Source: Methylovorus sp035565335
GTDB lineage: Bacteria; Pseudomonadota; Gammaproteobacteria; Burkholderiales; Methylophilaceae
Length of the DNA: 64,000 bases
Assembly (NCBI GenBank): GCA_035565335.1
Contig: DATMSO010000072.1
Location: forward strand, 1-64,000
Direction of reading: 5' to 3'
Numbering within the stretch: position 1 is the stretch's first letter; every line of letters begins with the position of its first letter. The notes beneath the pieces were generated by a model that was not told where the DNA came from, did not search any database, and worked only from the letters and a program-made list of their open reading frames with translations. Below, in pieces: positions 16,819 to 24,495 of the stretch. The translations under genes and the position numbers were made by a program.

Positions 16819-18090
16819 GTGCGCGAAAAATCTGGCATGTTCAGCATTCAGCAACCATGGCAAGGACGCATCAAGGGAATGTGGTCCACGCTGCAGAGCC
16901 CCACGGCCAGCCTGCTGGGCCAGGCCATTCTTTTTTTCCTGGTTCTGGCTGAAAGCCTGATCTGCATCTTCTGGATTTATACCTTATCCGGTCTGGGGGA
17001 TGGCTATGCGCTGATGGCCGCGATCCCTTATGTCTACCTGGTGGTTTCCTACGCCAGCCTCTGGCTGTTTTACCGCATGCAGCGCTTCGATTATTTCGTC
17101 TTTACGCAACTGGTCATGCTGCTGGTCATGCCTTTTTTCATGCAATGGATTATTGGCGGGTTTGAAGCCTCCAGCGGCATGGCGATCTGGGCGCTGTTAT
17201 CGCCCGTCGGCGCCATGATGATTCTGGGGGCGAATCAATCCACGCAGTGGTTTGCGCTTTTCCTCATTCTTGCGGGCGTTTCATGGCAACTCAACAGCCT
17301 GTTCGCCGGGTATGCGCTTCCGATACCGGCTACCACCAAAAGCATATTCTTTCTGATCAATCTGGCCGGGATTGCCAGCATTCTTTACACGGTGCTGCGC
17401 TATTTTCAATCGCAGAAAGCCAGGCTCATGGAAGCGCTCGCCTATGAACAAGCGCGCTCAGAAAAACTCTTGCTGAGCCTGCTGCCGGTCTCCATTGCCG
17501 AACGCCTTAAGGCAGGCGAAGTGAAAATCGCCGACCGCTATGAAAATGTGACCATCCTGTTTGCGGATCTGGTCGATTTCACGCGGCTATCCTTGCATAT
17601 GTCACCTGAAGCCTTGCTGGACTTGCTGAACGAGGTATTCTCGGGGATGGACCGTCTGGCTACCAAGTACGGCCTTGAGAAGATCAAAACCATAGGTGAC
17701 GCCTACATGTTGGTGTCCGGGGCGCCTGTGGAGCGGCCAGACCACGCTGAAGCCGTGGCAGACATGGCGCTGGAGATACACGCTCTGCTGCAGGGAATTT
17801 CGCGACAGCTTGGCACGCCATTGAGCATGCGGATCGGCATCAACAGCGGCCCCGTCGTTGCAGGCGTCATCGGCCACTCTAAGTTCAGTTACGACTTGTG
17901 GGGTGACACCGTCAACCTTGCCCGGCGCATGGAGCAGTATGGAATACCCGGTGAGATACAAGTGTCGGAAGCCACCTATCAGCGCTTGCGTGAAGAGTAT
18001 GTCATGGAGCGTCGCGGCACGATTCTGGTGAAGGGGCACGACGAACAGGTCGCTGCTTATCTTCTGAAATCCAAACGAAGCGCATTTTAG
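16819..18090 (+). CDS. Membrane class III adenylate cyclase
   Basis: 423 residues. Six hydrophobic segments (about 35-195) anchor it in the inner membrane, followed by a helical signalling linker and a class III nucleotide cyclase domain (about 225-415). Catalytic set is complete: metal Asp in ILFADLVDF and in IGDAYM, adenine-specifying Lys in KIKTIGD and Asp in YDLWGD, transition-state Asn and Arg in TVNLARRM, so ATP is the expected substrate. Start GTG 16819 has an AGGG site 5 bases upstream; ATG 16837 is an alternative. What the membrane part senses is unknown. Confidence 0.88.
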   Translation: MREKSGMFSIQQPWQGRIKGMWSTLQSPTASLLGQAILFFLVLAESLICIFWIYTLSGLGDGYALMAAIPYVYLVVSYASLWLFYRMQRFDYFVFTQLVMLLVMPFFMQWIIGGFEASSGMAIWALLSPVGAMMILGANQSTQWFALFLILAGVSWQLNSLFAGYALPIPATTKSIFFLINLAGIASILYTVLRYFQSQKARLMEALAYEQARSEKLLLSLLPVSIAERLKAGEVKIADRYENVTILFADLVDFTRLSLHMSPEALLDLLNEVFSGMDRLATKYGLEKIKTIGDAYMLVSGAPVERPDHAEAVADMALEIHALLQGISRQLGTPLSMRIGINSGPVVAGVIGHSKFSYDLWGDTVNLARRMEQYGIPGEIQVSEATYQRLREEYVMERRGTILVKGHDEQVAAYLLKSKRSAF

Positions 18091-18092
18091 GT

Positions 18093-18121
18093 TTGGACAG
18101 CAGCAAGACTTGATATATAAT
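18093..18121 (+). promoter_or_regulatory. Sigma-70 promoter of tRNA-Ser
   Basis: TTGGAC at 18093-18098, a 17-base spacer, and a perfect TATAAT at 18116-18121. The GC-rich discriminator that follows (CCGGCTCC) is typical of stringently controlled stable-RNA promoters. The tRNA begins 16 bases later. Confidence 0.75.
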
Positions 18122-18136
18122 CCGGCTCCACGTTAC

Positions 18137-18227
18137 GGAAGGGTGGATGAGTGGTTTAAGTCGCACGCCTGGAAAGCGTGTTTAGGCTAATAGCCTAACG
18201 CGGGTTCGAATCCCGCCCCTTCCGCCA
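18137..18227 (+). tRNA. tRNA-Ser (GGA anticodon)
   Basis: Acceptor GGAAGGG pairs with CCCTTCC; D arm GGATGAGTGG..; anticodon stem-loop CACGCCTGGAAAGCGTG presents GGA; a long variable arm (TTAGGCTAATAGCCTAA) marks it as class II serine tRNA; the T arm has GGTTCGAATCC. The CCA end is encoded (18225-18227). Confidence 0.97.
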
Positions 18228-18267
18228 ACATTACCTCACAAAATATCCATGTGATGGTGAAAAACTT

Positions 18268-18297
18268 AAAGCCAGAGATTCTCTGGCTTTTTTGTTT
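18268..18297 (+). terminator. Rho-independent terminator after tRNA-Ser
   Basis: AAAGCCAGAG / CTCTGGCTTT stem with a 3-base ATT loop and a T-rich tail, about 40 bases after the tRNA. Confidence 0.88.
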
Positions 18298-18511
18298 TCT
18301 GCAGAGATATTCCATCCTCCCGATCACTCTCCCTATTTCAGCCGCCGTATTGATATTCCTTTAAGTACATTTAAAGCAAGTGCGGTCAATATCAAGCATC
18401 AGGCTTATGCCATAATCCCGCAAGCGAAACAGAACAAACCGCAGAAAGTGCAGTCACACGGTAGTGTTGCAAGGCGGTTTGCGCAGGCTTTATGAATCCA
18501 GTGAGAGAAAA

Positions 18512-19042
18512 ATGAAATATCTAGTGGCAGTTATTTTATGGGCGGCATGCAATATGGCATATGCAGGCGGGTGTAACGAGCTTTATAACCATCAGTTCAA
18601 TACCTTGCAGGGGGAGAAGATCAACCTCTGCGATTATCAGGACAAACCTATACTCGTAGTGAATACGGCCAGCAAATGCGGTTTTACCCCGCAGTTTGAA
18701 AAGCTGGAGTCCATGTACAAGCGCTACAAACCTCACGGCTTGCTGATTATTGGTTTTCCCTCCAATGACTTCAAACAGGAATTGACCACTAATAAAGAGA
18801 TAGGGGACTTTTGCAAGCAGACCTATGCGGTGCAGTTTCCCATGGTCGGCAAGACCTCGGTGGTCGGGCCGCAAGCGCATCTTTTCTACAAGCAGCTGGC
18901 GGCGATTACCAAAGAGCCGCCCATGTGGAATTTCTATAAATATCTGATACTGCCGAACGCTGAGCAGGTTTATGCCTATAGCAGTGATGTCGAGCCGGAA
19001 GCCAGCCAGATCATGAGCAAATTGAAGCCTTATTTGAAGTAA
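18512..19042 (+). CDS. Secreted glutathione peroxidase-family protein
   Basis: 176-residue thiol peroxidase of the GPx family with an N-terminal signal peptide (cleavage near Ala-18), so it is periplasmic. The peroxidatic Cys-56 lies in NTASKCGFTPQ, and the tetrad Trp/Asn is in PPMWNFYKYL. The other family block GFPSNDF is near 85. Start ATG 18512 leaves a clean signal peptide; an upstream in-frame TTG at 18464 would bury it. Bacterial members of this type usually use thioredoxin-like donors rather than glutathione. Monocistronic with its own terminator. Confidence 0.9.
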   Translation: MKYLVAVILWAACNMAYAGGCNELYNHQFNTLQGEKINLCDYQDKPILVVNTASKCGFTPQFEKLESMYKRYKPHGLLIIGFPSNDFKQELTTNKEIGDFCKQTYAVQFPMVGKTSVVGPQAHLFYKQLAAITKEPPMWNFYKYLILPNAEQVYAYSSDVEPEASQIMSKLKPYLK

Positions 19043-19072
19043 GGACGGTTGTCTTATTGGGGATTGTGGAAG

Positions 19073-19102
19073 AGAGGCTTGGTTGCAAGCCTCTTTTTAT
19101 TT
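19073..19102 (+). terminator. Rho-independent terminator after the glutathione peroxidase gene
   Basis: AGAGGCTTG / CAAGCCTCT stem with a GTTG loop and TTTTATTT tail, 31 bases after the stop. Confidence 0.9.
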
Positions 19103-19206
19103 GCCCGGCACTCCTGGGCATGCTGGGAAAATGCAGAAAGGTAACCTCATGCCTCTATATCCCTTGAGAAAGCCCGCAAGGTTGACCAGGGATGTAAAAT
19201 GCGGGT

Positions 19207-20220
19207 ATGACGACTATATCCGCATCTGCTGCTGAACCCTTTGCCGACCTGAGTCCCGATCTGGTATTGGATGCCCTGGAAAGCCAGGGCTTGAAGACGG
19301 ATGGCCGTCAGCTGGCACTGAACAGTTACGAAAATCGCGTTTATCAGATCGGCATAGAGGATGATCAGCCGCTCGTGGCCAAGTTTTATCGGCCCATGCG
19401 CTGGACGGATGCGCAGATCGCCGAGGAGCATGCGTTTGTGTGCTCGCTGGCTGAGGCGGAAATTCCTGCGGTGCCACCCATCCGCCTGCAGGGCAAAACT
19501 CTGTTTGAATATCGTGGCTATCGCTTTGCCTTGTTTGCCCGTCGCGGTGGCCGCTCTCCGGAGCTTGATCAGCCAGAAGTGCTGGAGTGGATGGGGCGTT
19601 TCATAGGCCGGATTCATGCGCTGGGCGCTCAGCAGCCCTATATTCATCGGCCCACCCTGGATCTGCAAAGTTTCGGCCGGGCGCCTAGCGATTATCTGCT
19701 TGAACATGGCTTTATTCCTGCTGATCTGGAGCAGCCTTACCGCGCGGCAATCCAGCTGGCATTGCAGGGCGTGGCGGAATGTTTTGAGCGAGCGGGCAGG
19801 GTAGAGCATATCCGCCTGCATGGTGATTGCCATATGGGCAATGTATTGTGGACCGATGCCGGCCCGCATTTTGTCGATTTTGATGATAGCCGCATGGGGC
19901 CCGCCATACAGGATTTATGGATGATGTTGTCGGGTAGTCAGGACGACATGCGTCGACAGTTGCAAGCCTTGCTGGATGGCTACGAAGATTTTCATGATTT
20001 CAACCCGGCGGAAGTCCATCTCATCGAGGCTTTGCGCACCCTCAGGCTGATCCATTACGCCGGGTGGCTGGCGATGCGCTGGACCGATCCCGCCTTTCCC
20101 CGTGTCTTCAGCTGGTTCAATACCCAGCAATACTGGCAGGACCGCATTCTGGAATTGCGGGAGCAGATCGCCCTCATGCAGGAGCCGCCCATCCGCATCC
20201 AGCGCGGTGGCAATTTCTAG
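19207..20220 (+). CDS. srkA: Stress response kinase SrkA (YihE/RdoA)
   Basis: Cytoplasmic Ser/Thr kinase of the aminoglycoside-phosphotransferase-like fold, known in E. coli to counter programmed death after stress. 337 residues; NSYENRVYQIG opening, VAKFYRP carrying the ATP-binding Lys, the catalytic loop LHGDCHMGNVLW (near 208-219) and the metal loop VDFDDSRMGP. Length fits the family (about 330). It stands alone between the peroxidase and formate dehydrogenase genes. Confidence 0.92.
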   Translation: MTTISASAAEPFADLSPDLVLDALESQGLKTDGRQLALNSYENRVYQIGIEDDQPLVAKFYRPMRWTDAQIAEEHAFVCSLAEAEIPAVPPIRLQGKTLFEYRGYRFALFARRGGRSPELDQPEVLEWMGRFIGRIHALGAQQPYIHRPTLDLQSFGRAPSDYLLEHGFIPADLEQPYRAAIQLALQGVAECFERAGRVEHIRLHGDCHMGNVLWTDAGPHFVDFDDSRMGPAIQDLWMMLSGSQDDMRRQLQALLDGYEDFHDFNPAEVHLIEALRTLRLIHYAGWLAMRWTDPAFPRVFSWFNTQQYWQDRILELREQIALMQEPPIRIQRGGNF

Positions 20221-20408
20221 CATCTAGCGACCGGCTGTTCCCATCCAGGCAAGACCTGGCGCACCTGTGCCGGCAACTGTACTGTAAAAATTCCCTTTAT
20301 CTGTGTCTGCCAATCCTGATGCGATGACCCTAGGATAAGCATATCCAAATCCGGCTGCGGCTTATATCTGCAACGGAATCATCGAATTAACAGGAAGTTT
20401 GTCCACTT

Positions 20409-22712
20409 ATGTCAGATAACAAAGTTGTTCGCCATTATCCACACCCTGCAGCCGGTTGGGGCGCATTGAAAAATGTGGCTTTTCAGCTGGTCAATCAGCG
20501 CATTCCTGCCAAAGGTGTCATCACCTTGTTGTCGCAGAATCAGCCTGATGGATTTGACTGCCCAGGGTGTGCATGGCCTGACAAAGAGCACACATCGACC
20601 TTTGAATTTTGCGAAAACGGCGTAAAGGCCGTAGCGGCCGAAGCAACGGCCAAGCGTGTCACCCCTGAGTTTTTTGCCAAGCATACCGTCGCCGAACTCA
20701 TGGAGTGGAGCGATTTCAAGCTGGAAGACCAAGGTCGCCTGACCAACCCGATGCGCTACGATAGCGCCACCGATAAATACGTTCCGCTGGAGTGGGATGA
20801 AGCCTTTTCCATGATCGGCGCTAAGCTGAGCACTCTCTCGCATGCTGATCAGGCTGTGTTTTACACCTCCGGCCGCGCCAGCAATGAAGCCGCTTTCCTC
20901 TACCAATTGTTCGGCCGTGAATTCGGCACCAACAACTTCCCCGATTGCTCCAACATGTGCCACGAGTCCACCAGTATGGGCTTGCCGGAAATGGTCGGCA
21001 TCGGCAAAGGCAGTGTAACGCTGGAAGATTTCGAACACACCGATACCTTGCTGCTGTTCGGTCATAACCCAGCGACTAACCATCCCCGCATGCTGGGCGA
21101 GTTGCGCGAATGCGCACGCCGCGGCGCCAAGATTGTTTCCATCAACCCATTGCGTGAGCGTGGCCTGGAAAAGTTTGCCGACCCGCAAAGCATCGTCGAA
21201 ATGGTGACCTTTGGCGGAACCAAGATCAGTGAAATCTACGTGCAACCCAAGCTGGGCGGTGACCTTGCCTTTGTCAAAGGCATGATCAAATACCTGATCG
21301 AATGGGATGATCAGGCACTGGCTCAAGGTGGAAAACGCATTCTGGATGTGGAATTCCTGCAGCAACATACCCACGGGTTTGACAGTTTCGCTGCTGATAT
21401 CCGTGCCGAAAGCTGGGAGCCGATTCTGGAAGAGTCCGGCGTCAGCCGCGAGCAGATTGAGTCTGTCGCTCACATTTATGCTGCCGGTGAACGCGTGATT
21501 GCCACCTGGGGCATGGGCATTACCCAGCACAAGCATTCGGTGGCTACCATACAGATGATCACCAATCTGATGCTGCTGCGTGGCAATATTGGCAAGCCAG
21601 GTGCCGGCCTTTGCCCGATGCGTGGCCATAGCAATGTGCAGGGTAACCGCACCATTGGTATCTACGAAAAACCATCGAATGCCTTCCTGGACAGCCTGGG
21701 CACTGTGTACAACTTCGAGCCCCCACGCAAGCATGGTCATGACGTGGTGAGCGCCATCCGCAGCATGCTGGACGGCGACGTCAAGGTCTTCATCAGTCTG
21801 GGCGGCAATTTCTCGATTGCTACGCCGGATACCGATCGTACCTGGCAAGGTCTGCGTAACTGCGACCTGACTGTGCAAATTTCTACCAAGCTCAACCGGA
21901 CCAATCTGGTACACGGTAAAGACGCGCTGATTCTGCCTTGCCTGGGCCGCACCGAGGTGGACATGCAGGCTTCCGGTGCGCAAGGCGTGACCGTGGAAGA
22001 CTCCATGAGCATGGTGCATATCTCTTATGGCATGAACAAGCCTGCCTCACCGCATTTGAAGTCCGAACCTGCGATTGTGGCCGGTATTGCCCATGCCACC
22101 TTGAAAAACAGCAAGACCCCATGGCTCTGGTACATCGAAGACTACAGCCGCATTCGCAACGATATTGAACGCGTGTTGCCGGACTTCGCGCAATACAACG
22201 AGCGCATCAAGGTGCCAGGCGGCTTCCGCCTGCCCGTGCCATCGTATGACCGCGTATGGCGTACCGCCAGCGGCAAGGCGGAGTTCCGTGTGCATGCCAT
22301 CCCGCGTGACCTGCCTATTCACAAGGCTCGCGAGCAGTTTGGCGACAAGGTGTTCAACCTGATGACCACCCGTTCGCACGATCAGTACAACACCACCATC
22401 TATGGCCTGAATGACCGTTACCGCGGTATTTTTGGCGAACGTCGCGTGGTGTTCGCCAACAAGGAAGATCTGGCAGAGCAAGGTTTGAAAGCCGGTGAAT
22501 ACGTAGACCTGGTTAGCGTATGGCAGGATGGCATCACCCGTCGCGCTGACCGTTTCCTGCTGGTGGAATATGACATTCCACGTGGTTGCCTGGGTGGCTA
22601 TTACCCTGAAACCAACAATCTGGTGCCATTGGAAAGCGTGGCGGATATCTCCAACACGCCTACCTCCAAATCCGTGCCAGTGATCATGGAGCCACACCGT
22701 GCAGCCGCATAG
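20409..22712 (+). CDS. Molybdopterin formate dehydrogenase, FDH4/FdhF-YdeP type, alpha subunit
   Basis: 767-residue molybdopterin oxidoreductase of the FdhF/YdeP family, the same type as FDH4A, a main formate dehydrogenase of methylotrophs. Cys-184 in NMCHES aligns with the Mo-ligating Cys/SeCys of formate dehydrogenases, and GHNPATNHPRM and the C-terminal molydopterin dinucleotide-binding domain are present. N-terminal cysteines are at 51, 54 and 68 (CPGC…C); a fourth classical [4Fe-4S] ligand is not obvious. No selenocysteine. A small gene overlaps its end by 14 bases. Formate as substrate is inferred from family and methylotroph context. Confidence 0.82.
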   Translation: MSDNKVVRHYPHPAAGWGALKNVAFQLVNQRIPAKGVITLLSQNQPDGFDCPGCAWPDKEHTSTFEFCENGVKAVAAEATAKRVTPEFFAKHTVAELMEWSDFKLEDQGRLTNPMRYDSATDKYVPLEWDEAFSMIGAKLSTLSHADQAVFYTSGRASNEAAFLYQLFGREFGTNNFPDCSNMCHESTSMGLPEMVGIGKGSVTLEDFEHTDTLLLFGHNPATNHPRMLGELRECARRGAKIVSINPLRERGLEKFADPQSIVEMVTFGGTKISEIYVQPKLGGDLAFVKGMIKYLIEWDDQALAQGGKRILDVEFLQQHTHGFDSFAADIRAESWEPILEESGVSREQIESVAHIYAAGERVIATWGMGITQHKHSVATIQMITNLMLLRGNIGKPGAGLCPMRGHSNVQGNRTIGIYEKPSNAFLDSLGTVYNFEPPRKHGHDVVSAIRSMLDGDVKVFISLGGNFSIATPDTDRTWQGLRNCDLTVQISTKLNRTNLVHGKDALILPCLGRTEVDMQASGAQGVTVEDSMSMVHISYGMNKPASPHLKSEPAIVAGIAHATLKNSKTPWLWYIEDYSRIRNDIERVLPDFAQYNERIKVPGGFRLPVPSYDRVWRTASGKAEFRVHAIPRDLPIHKAREQFGDKVFNLMTTRSHDQYNTTIYGLNDRYRGIFGERRVVFANKEDLAEQGLKAGEYVDLVSVWQDGITRRADRFLLVEYDIPRGCLGGYYPETNNLVPLESVADISNTPTSKSVPVIMEPHRAAA

Positions 22713-22971
22713 CGTACAAACAGCTCAGGAAGTCGAATATTTCCTGAGCTCTCTGCTGGCCGACATGATGGCGGAAACCCAGCGTGGTCGTCAGACCATC
22801 CCCATGGCCGCTTTGTGCAAGCGCCTGGGTGTGCGCATGAGCACTCTGCAGCGGCATCTCACCAGCCTGGCAGAGCATGGCGTGGTCACGGTGCATTGTG
22901 ATGACGGTGGCCGCTGGACCACAGAACTGACCGCTTACGGCATGGGCCTGTTCGACCAGCTCGCCGCTTGA
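22699..22971 (+). CDS. Small winged-helix-like protein coupled to FDH4 (possible Fdh4B)
   Basis: 90 residues from GTG 22699, overlapping the end of the formate dehydrogenase gene by 14 bases, so the two are translationally coupled. The segment PMAALCKRLGVRMSTLQRHLTSLAEHGVV reads as a helix-turn-helix with a following wing, i.e. a small winged-helix fold; the rest is helical. Methylotroph FDH4 has a small second subunit of unknown biochemistry (Fdh4B), and position makes this a candidate. Whether it binds DNA or is a structural/maturation subunit cannot be told from sequence. Confidence 0.7.
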   Translation: MQPHSVQTAQEVEYFLSSLLADMMAETQRGRQTIPMAALCKRLGVRMSTLQRHLTSLAEHGVVTVHCDDGGRWTTELTAYGMGLFDQLAA

Positions 22972-23004
22972 GGCACCGCAGCCAAGGCTGCACCGATTAA
23001 AAAT

Positions 23005-23023
23005 CCCTGCCGGGCAGGCAGGG
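23005..23023. repeat. Perfect hairpin between the FDH4 genes and mocR-like gene
   Basis: CCCTGCC (23005-23011), GGGCA loop, GGCAGGG (23017-23023). On the plus strand no T run follows; on the minus strand it is followed by ATTTTTAATC. It may end the formate dehydrogenase transcript, but as a classical terminator it only fits the minus direction. Confidence 0.5.
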
Positions 23024-23066
23024 ACTAGGGTATATTAAGCCGGTCTCCGGCCTCCCTGATATACCC

Positions 23067-24479
23067 ATGAAGTTATACGTCACCGTCGCTACCCGCATCC
23101 GAGCATTAATCGATGAGAGCGTGTTGCGCCCTGGTGACAAGGTGTTTTCAGTGCGGGAGGCGAGCCAGAAATACAAGGTCAGCATCAGCACTGTTATCAA
23201 GGCCTACGAACTGCTGGAACAGGAAGGCGTCATCTACAGCCATCCGCAATCCGGCTACTATGTCTCCCAGCGCCACCCAACTTCCCGCAAACCGCACACC
23301 GCTTCCGCCCCCGCGCGTCAGCTTACCCAGGTGGAGCTGGTGCTCTCTACCCTGCGATCCATACGTGAGTCCGGCACCATTCCTCTGGGCTCGCCTTTTC
23401 CCGATGCCCAGCTGTTTCCGGTCAAAAAAATACGCCATTATGAAAACGCCCTGAATGCCGACAATGGCGACTGGGGCGTGTTGAATGACCTTCCCCCCGG
23501 CAATGAAGGATTGCGCCAGCAAATTGCCAAACGTTATCTGGACGTTGGCATGGATGTGTCGCCGCGCGATATCGTGATTACGCATGGCGCTACCGAAGCC
23601 ATCAGCCTTTGCCTGCAAGCCGTTGCCAAGGCCGGGGATACCATTGCCGTAGAAGCGCCTGGCTACTATGCACTGGCAAATGCAGTGGAGCGCATGGGCA
23701 TGAAGGTGGCGGAAGTGCGCACGCATCCCGAGGAAGGCATGGAACTGGATGCATTGCAGGCCGTGATAGAAAACGTGCAGATTGCGGCCGTGCTGTTAAC
23801 CGCCAATTTCCAGAATCCGCAGGGCTCGGTGATGCCGGATGCCAAGAAACAGGCACTGGTCAATCTGCTGGCCGCCAAGCGCATTCCCCTGATCGAGGAT
23901 GATGTGTATCAGGAGCTGTATTTTGGCGAGACGCCCCCTTTGCCGATCAAGGCTTACGATAAAGACGGGCTGGTGCTGCATTGTGCGTCGTTTTCAAAAT
24001 CGCTAGCCCCTGGGTATCAGGTTGGCTGGGCCTTGCCGGGCCAGTATCGCGAAAAAGTGGAAAAGCTGATGTTCCTCAATAGCTTGTCCATTCCATCGGC
24101 GCCGCAGATCGCGATCGCGAAATTCATGAAGCGCAGCAGTTATGCCCTGCATTTGCGTCATTTGCGGCATATGCTCAAGTCCAACTATGTGCTGATCAAA
24201 GCGGCGATAGAGGCACATTTCCCGTCAGGGACGCGCATTTCCAACCCCGGCGGAGGCTATGTGGTCTGGCTGGAGCTGCCGGTGGGTATCGATGCCCTGG
24301 ATCTTTACGGCTTGTGCATTGCCAAGGGCATCTCGATTGCTCCTGGCGCCTTGTTCAGCCGGCGGGGCGAATTGCGAAATTTCATTCGACTTAATTTCAG
24401 CCACCCCTGGACGCCGGCGATCGAGCAGGCCGTGAAGGAAGTCGGGATGCTGGCGCGAGGCTTGCTCACCCCGTCTTGA
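23067..24479 (+). CDS. MocR-type GntR/aminotransferase transcription regulator
   Basis: 470 residues: N-terminal GntR winged helix (about 1-70, with VREASQKYKVSISTVIKAYELLEQEG) fused to a fold-type I PLP aminotransferase domain (about 110-465). The PLP lysine lies in CASFSKSLAPGYQ. Such proteins regulate nearby or distant genes of vitamin B6, GABA, taurine or amino-acid use, with PLP as co-ligand. No obvious divergent target is adjacent; it starts 95 bases after the formate dehydrogenase partner. Target unknown. Confidence 0.9.
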   Translation: MKLYVTVATRIRALIDESVLRPGDKVFSVREASQKYKVSISTVIKAYELLEQEGVIYSHPQSGYYVSQRHPTSRKPHTASAPARQLTQVELVLSTLRSIRESGTIPLGSPFPDAQLFPVKKIRHYENALNADNGDWGVLNDLPPGNEGLRQQIAKRYLDVGMDVSPRDIVITHGATEAISLCLQAVAKAGDTIAVEAPGYYALANAVERMGMKVAEVRTHPEEGMELDALQAVIENVQIAAVLLTANFQNPQGSVMPDAKKQALVNLLAAKRIPLIEDDVYQELYFGETPPLPIKAYDKDGLVLHCASFSKSLAPGYQVGWALPGQYREKVEKLMFLNSLSIPSAPQIAIAKFMKRSSYALHLRHLRHMLKSNYVLIKAAIEAHFPSGTRISNPGGGYVVWLELPVGIDALDLYGLCIAKGISIAPGALFSRRGELRNFIRLNFSHPWTPAIEQAVKEVGMLARGLLTPS

Positions 24480-24495
24480 GTCTGTGATTGGGCGC

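Noticed and set aside
20412..22019. 535-codon open reading opposite the formate dehydrogenase gene (minus)
   Set aside because: It is a frame shadow: the opposing frame has a full-length molybdopterin enzyme, and the minus product has no family motif or ribosome site.
23005..23023. Intrinsic terminator for the formate dehydrogenase operon
   Set aside because: Good hairpin but no T run on the plus strand; kept as hairpin only.
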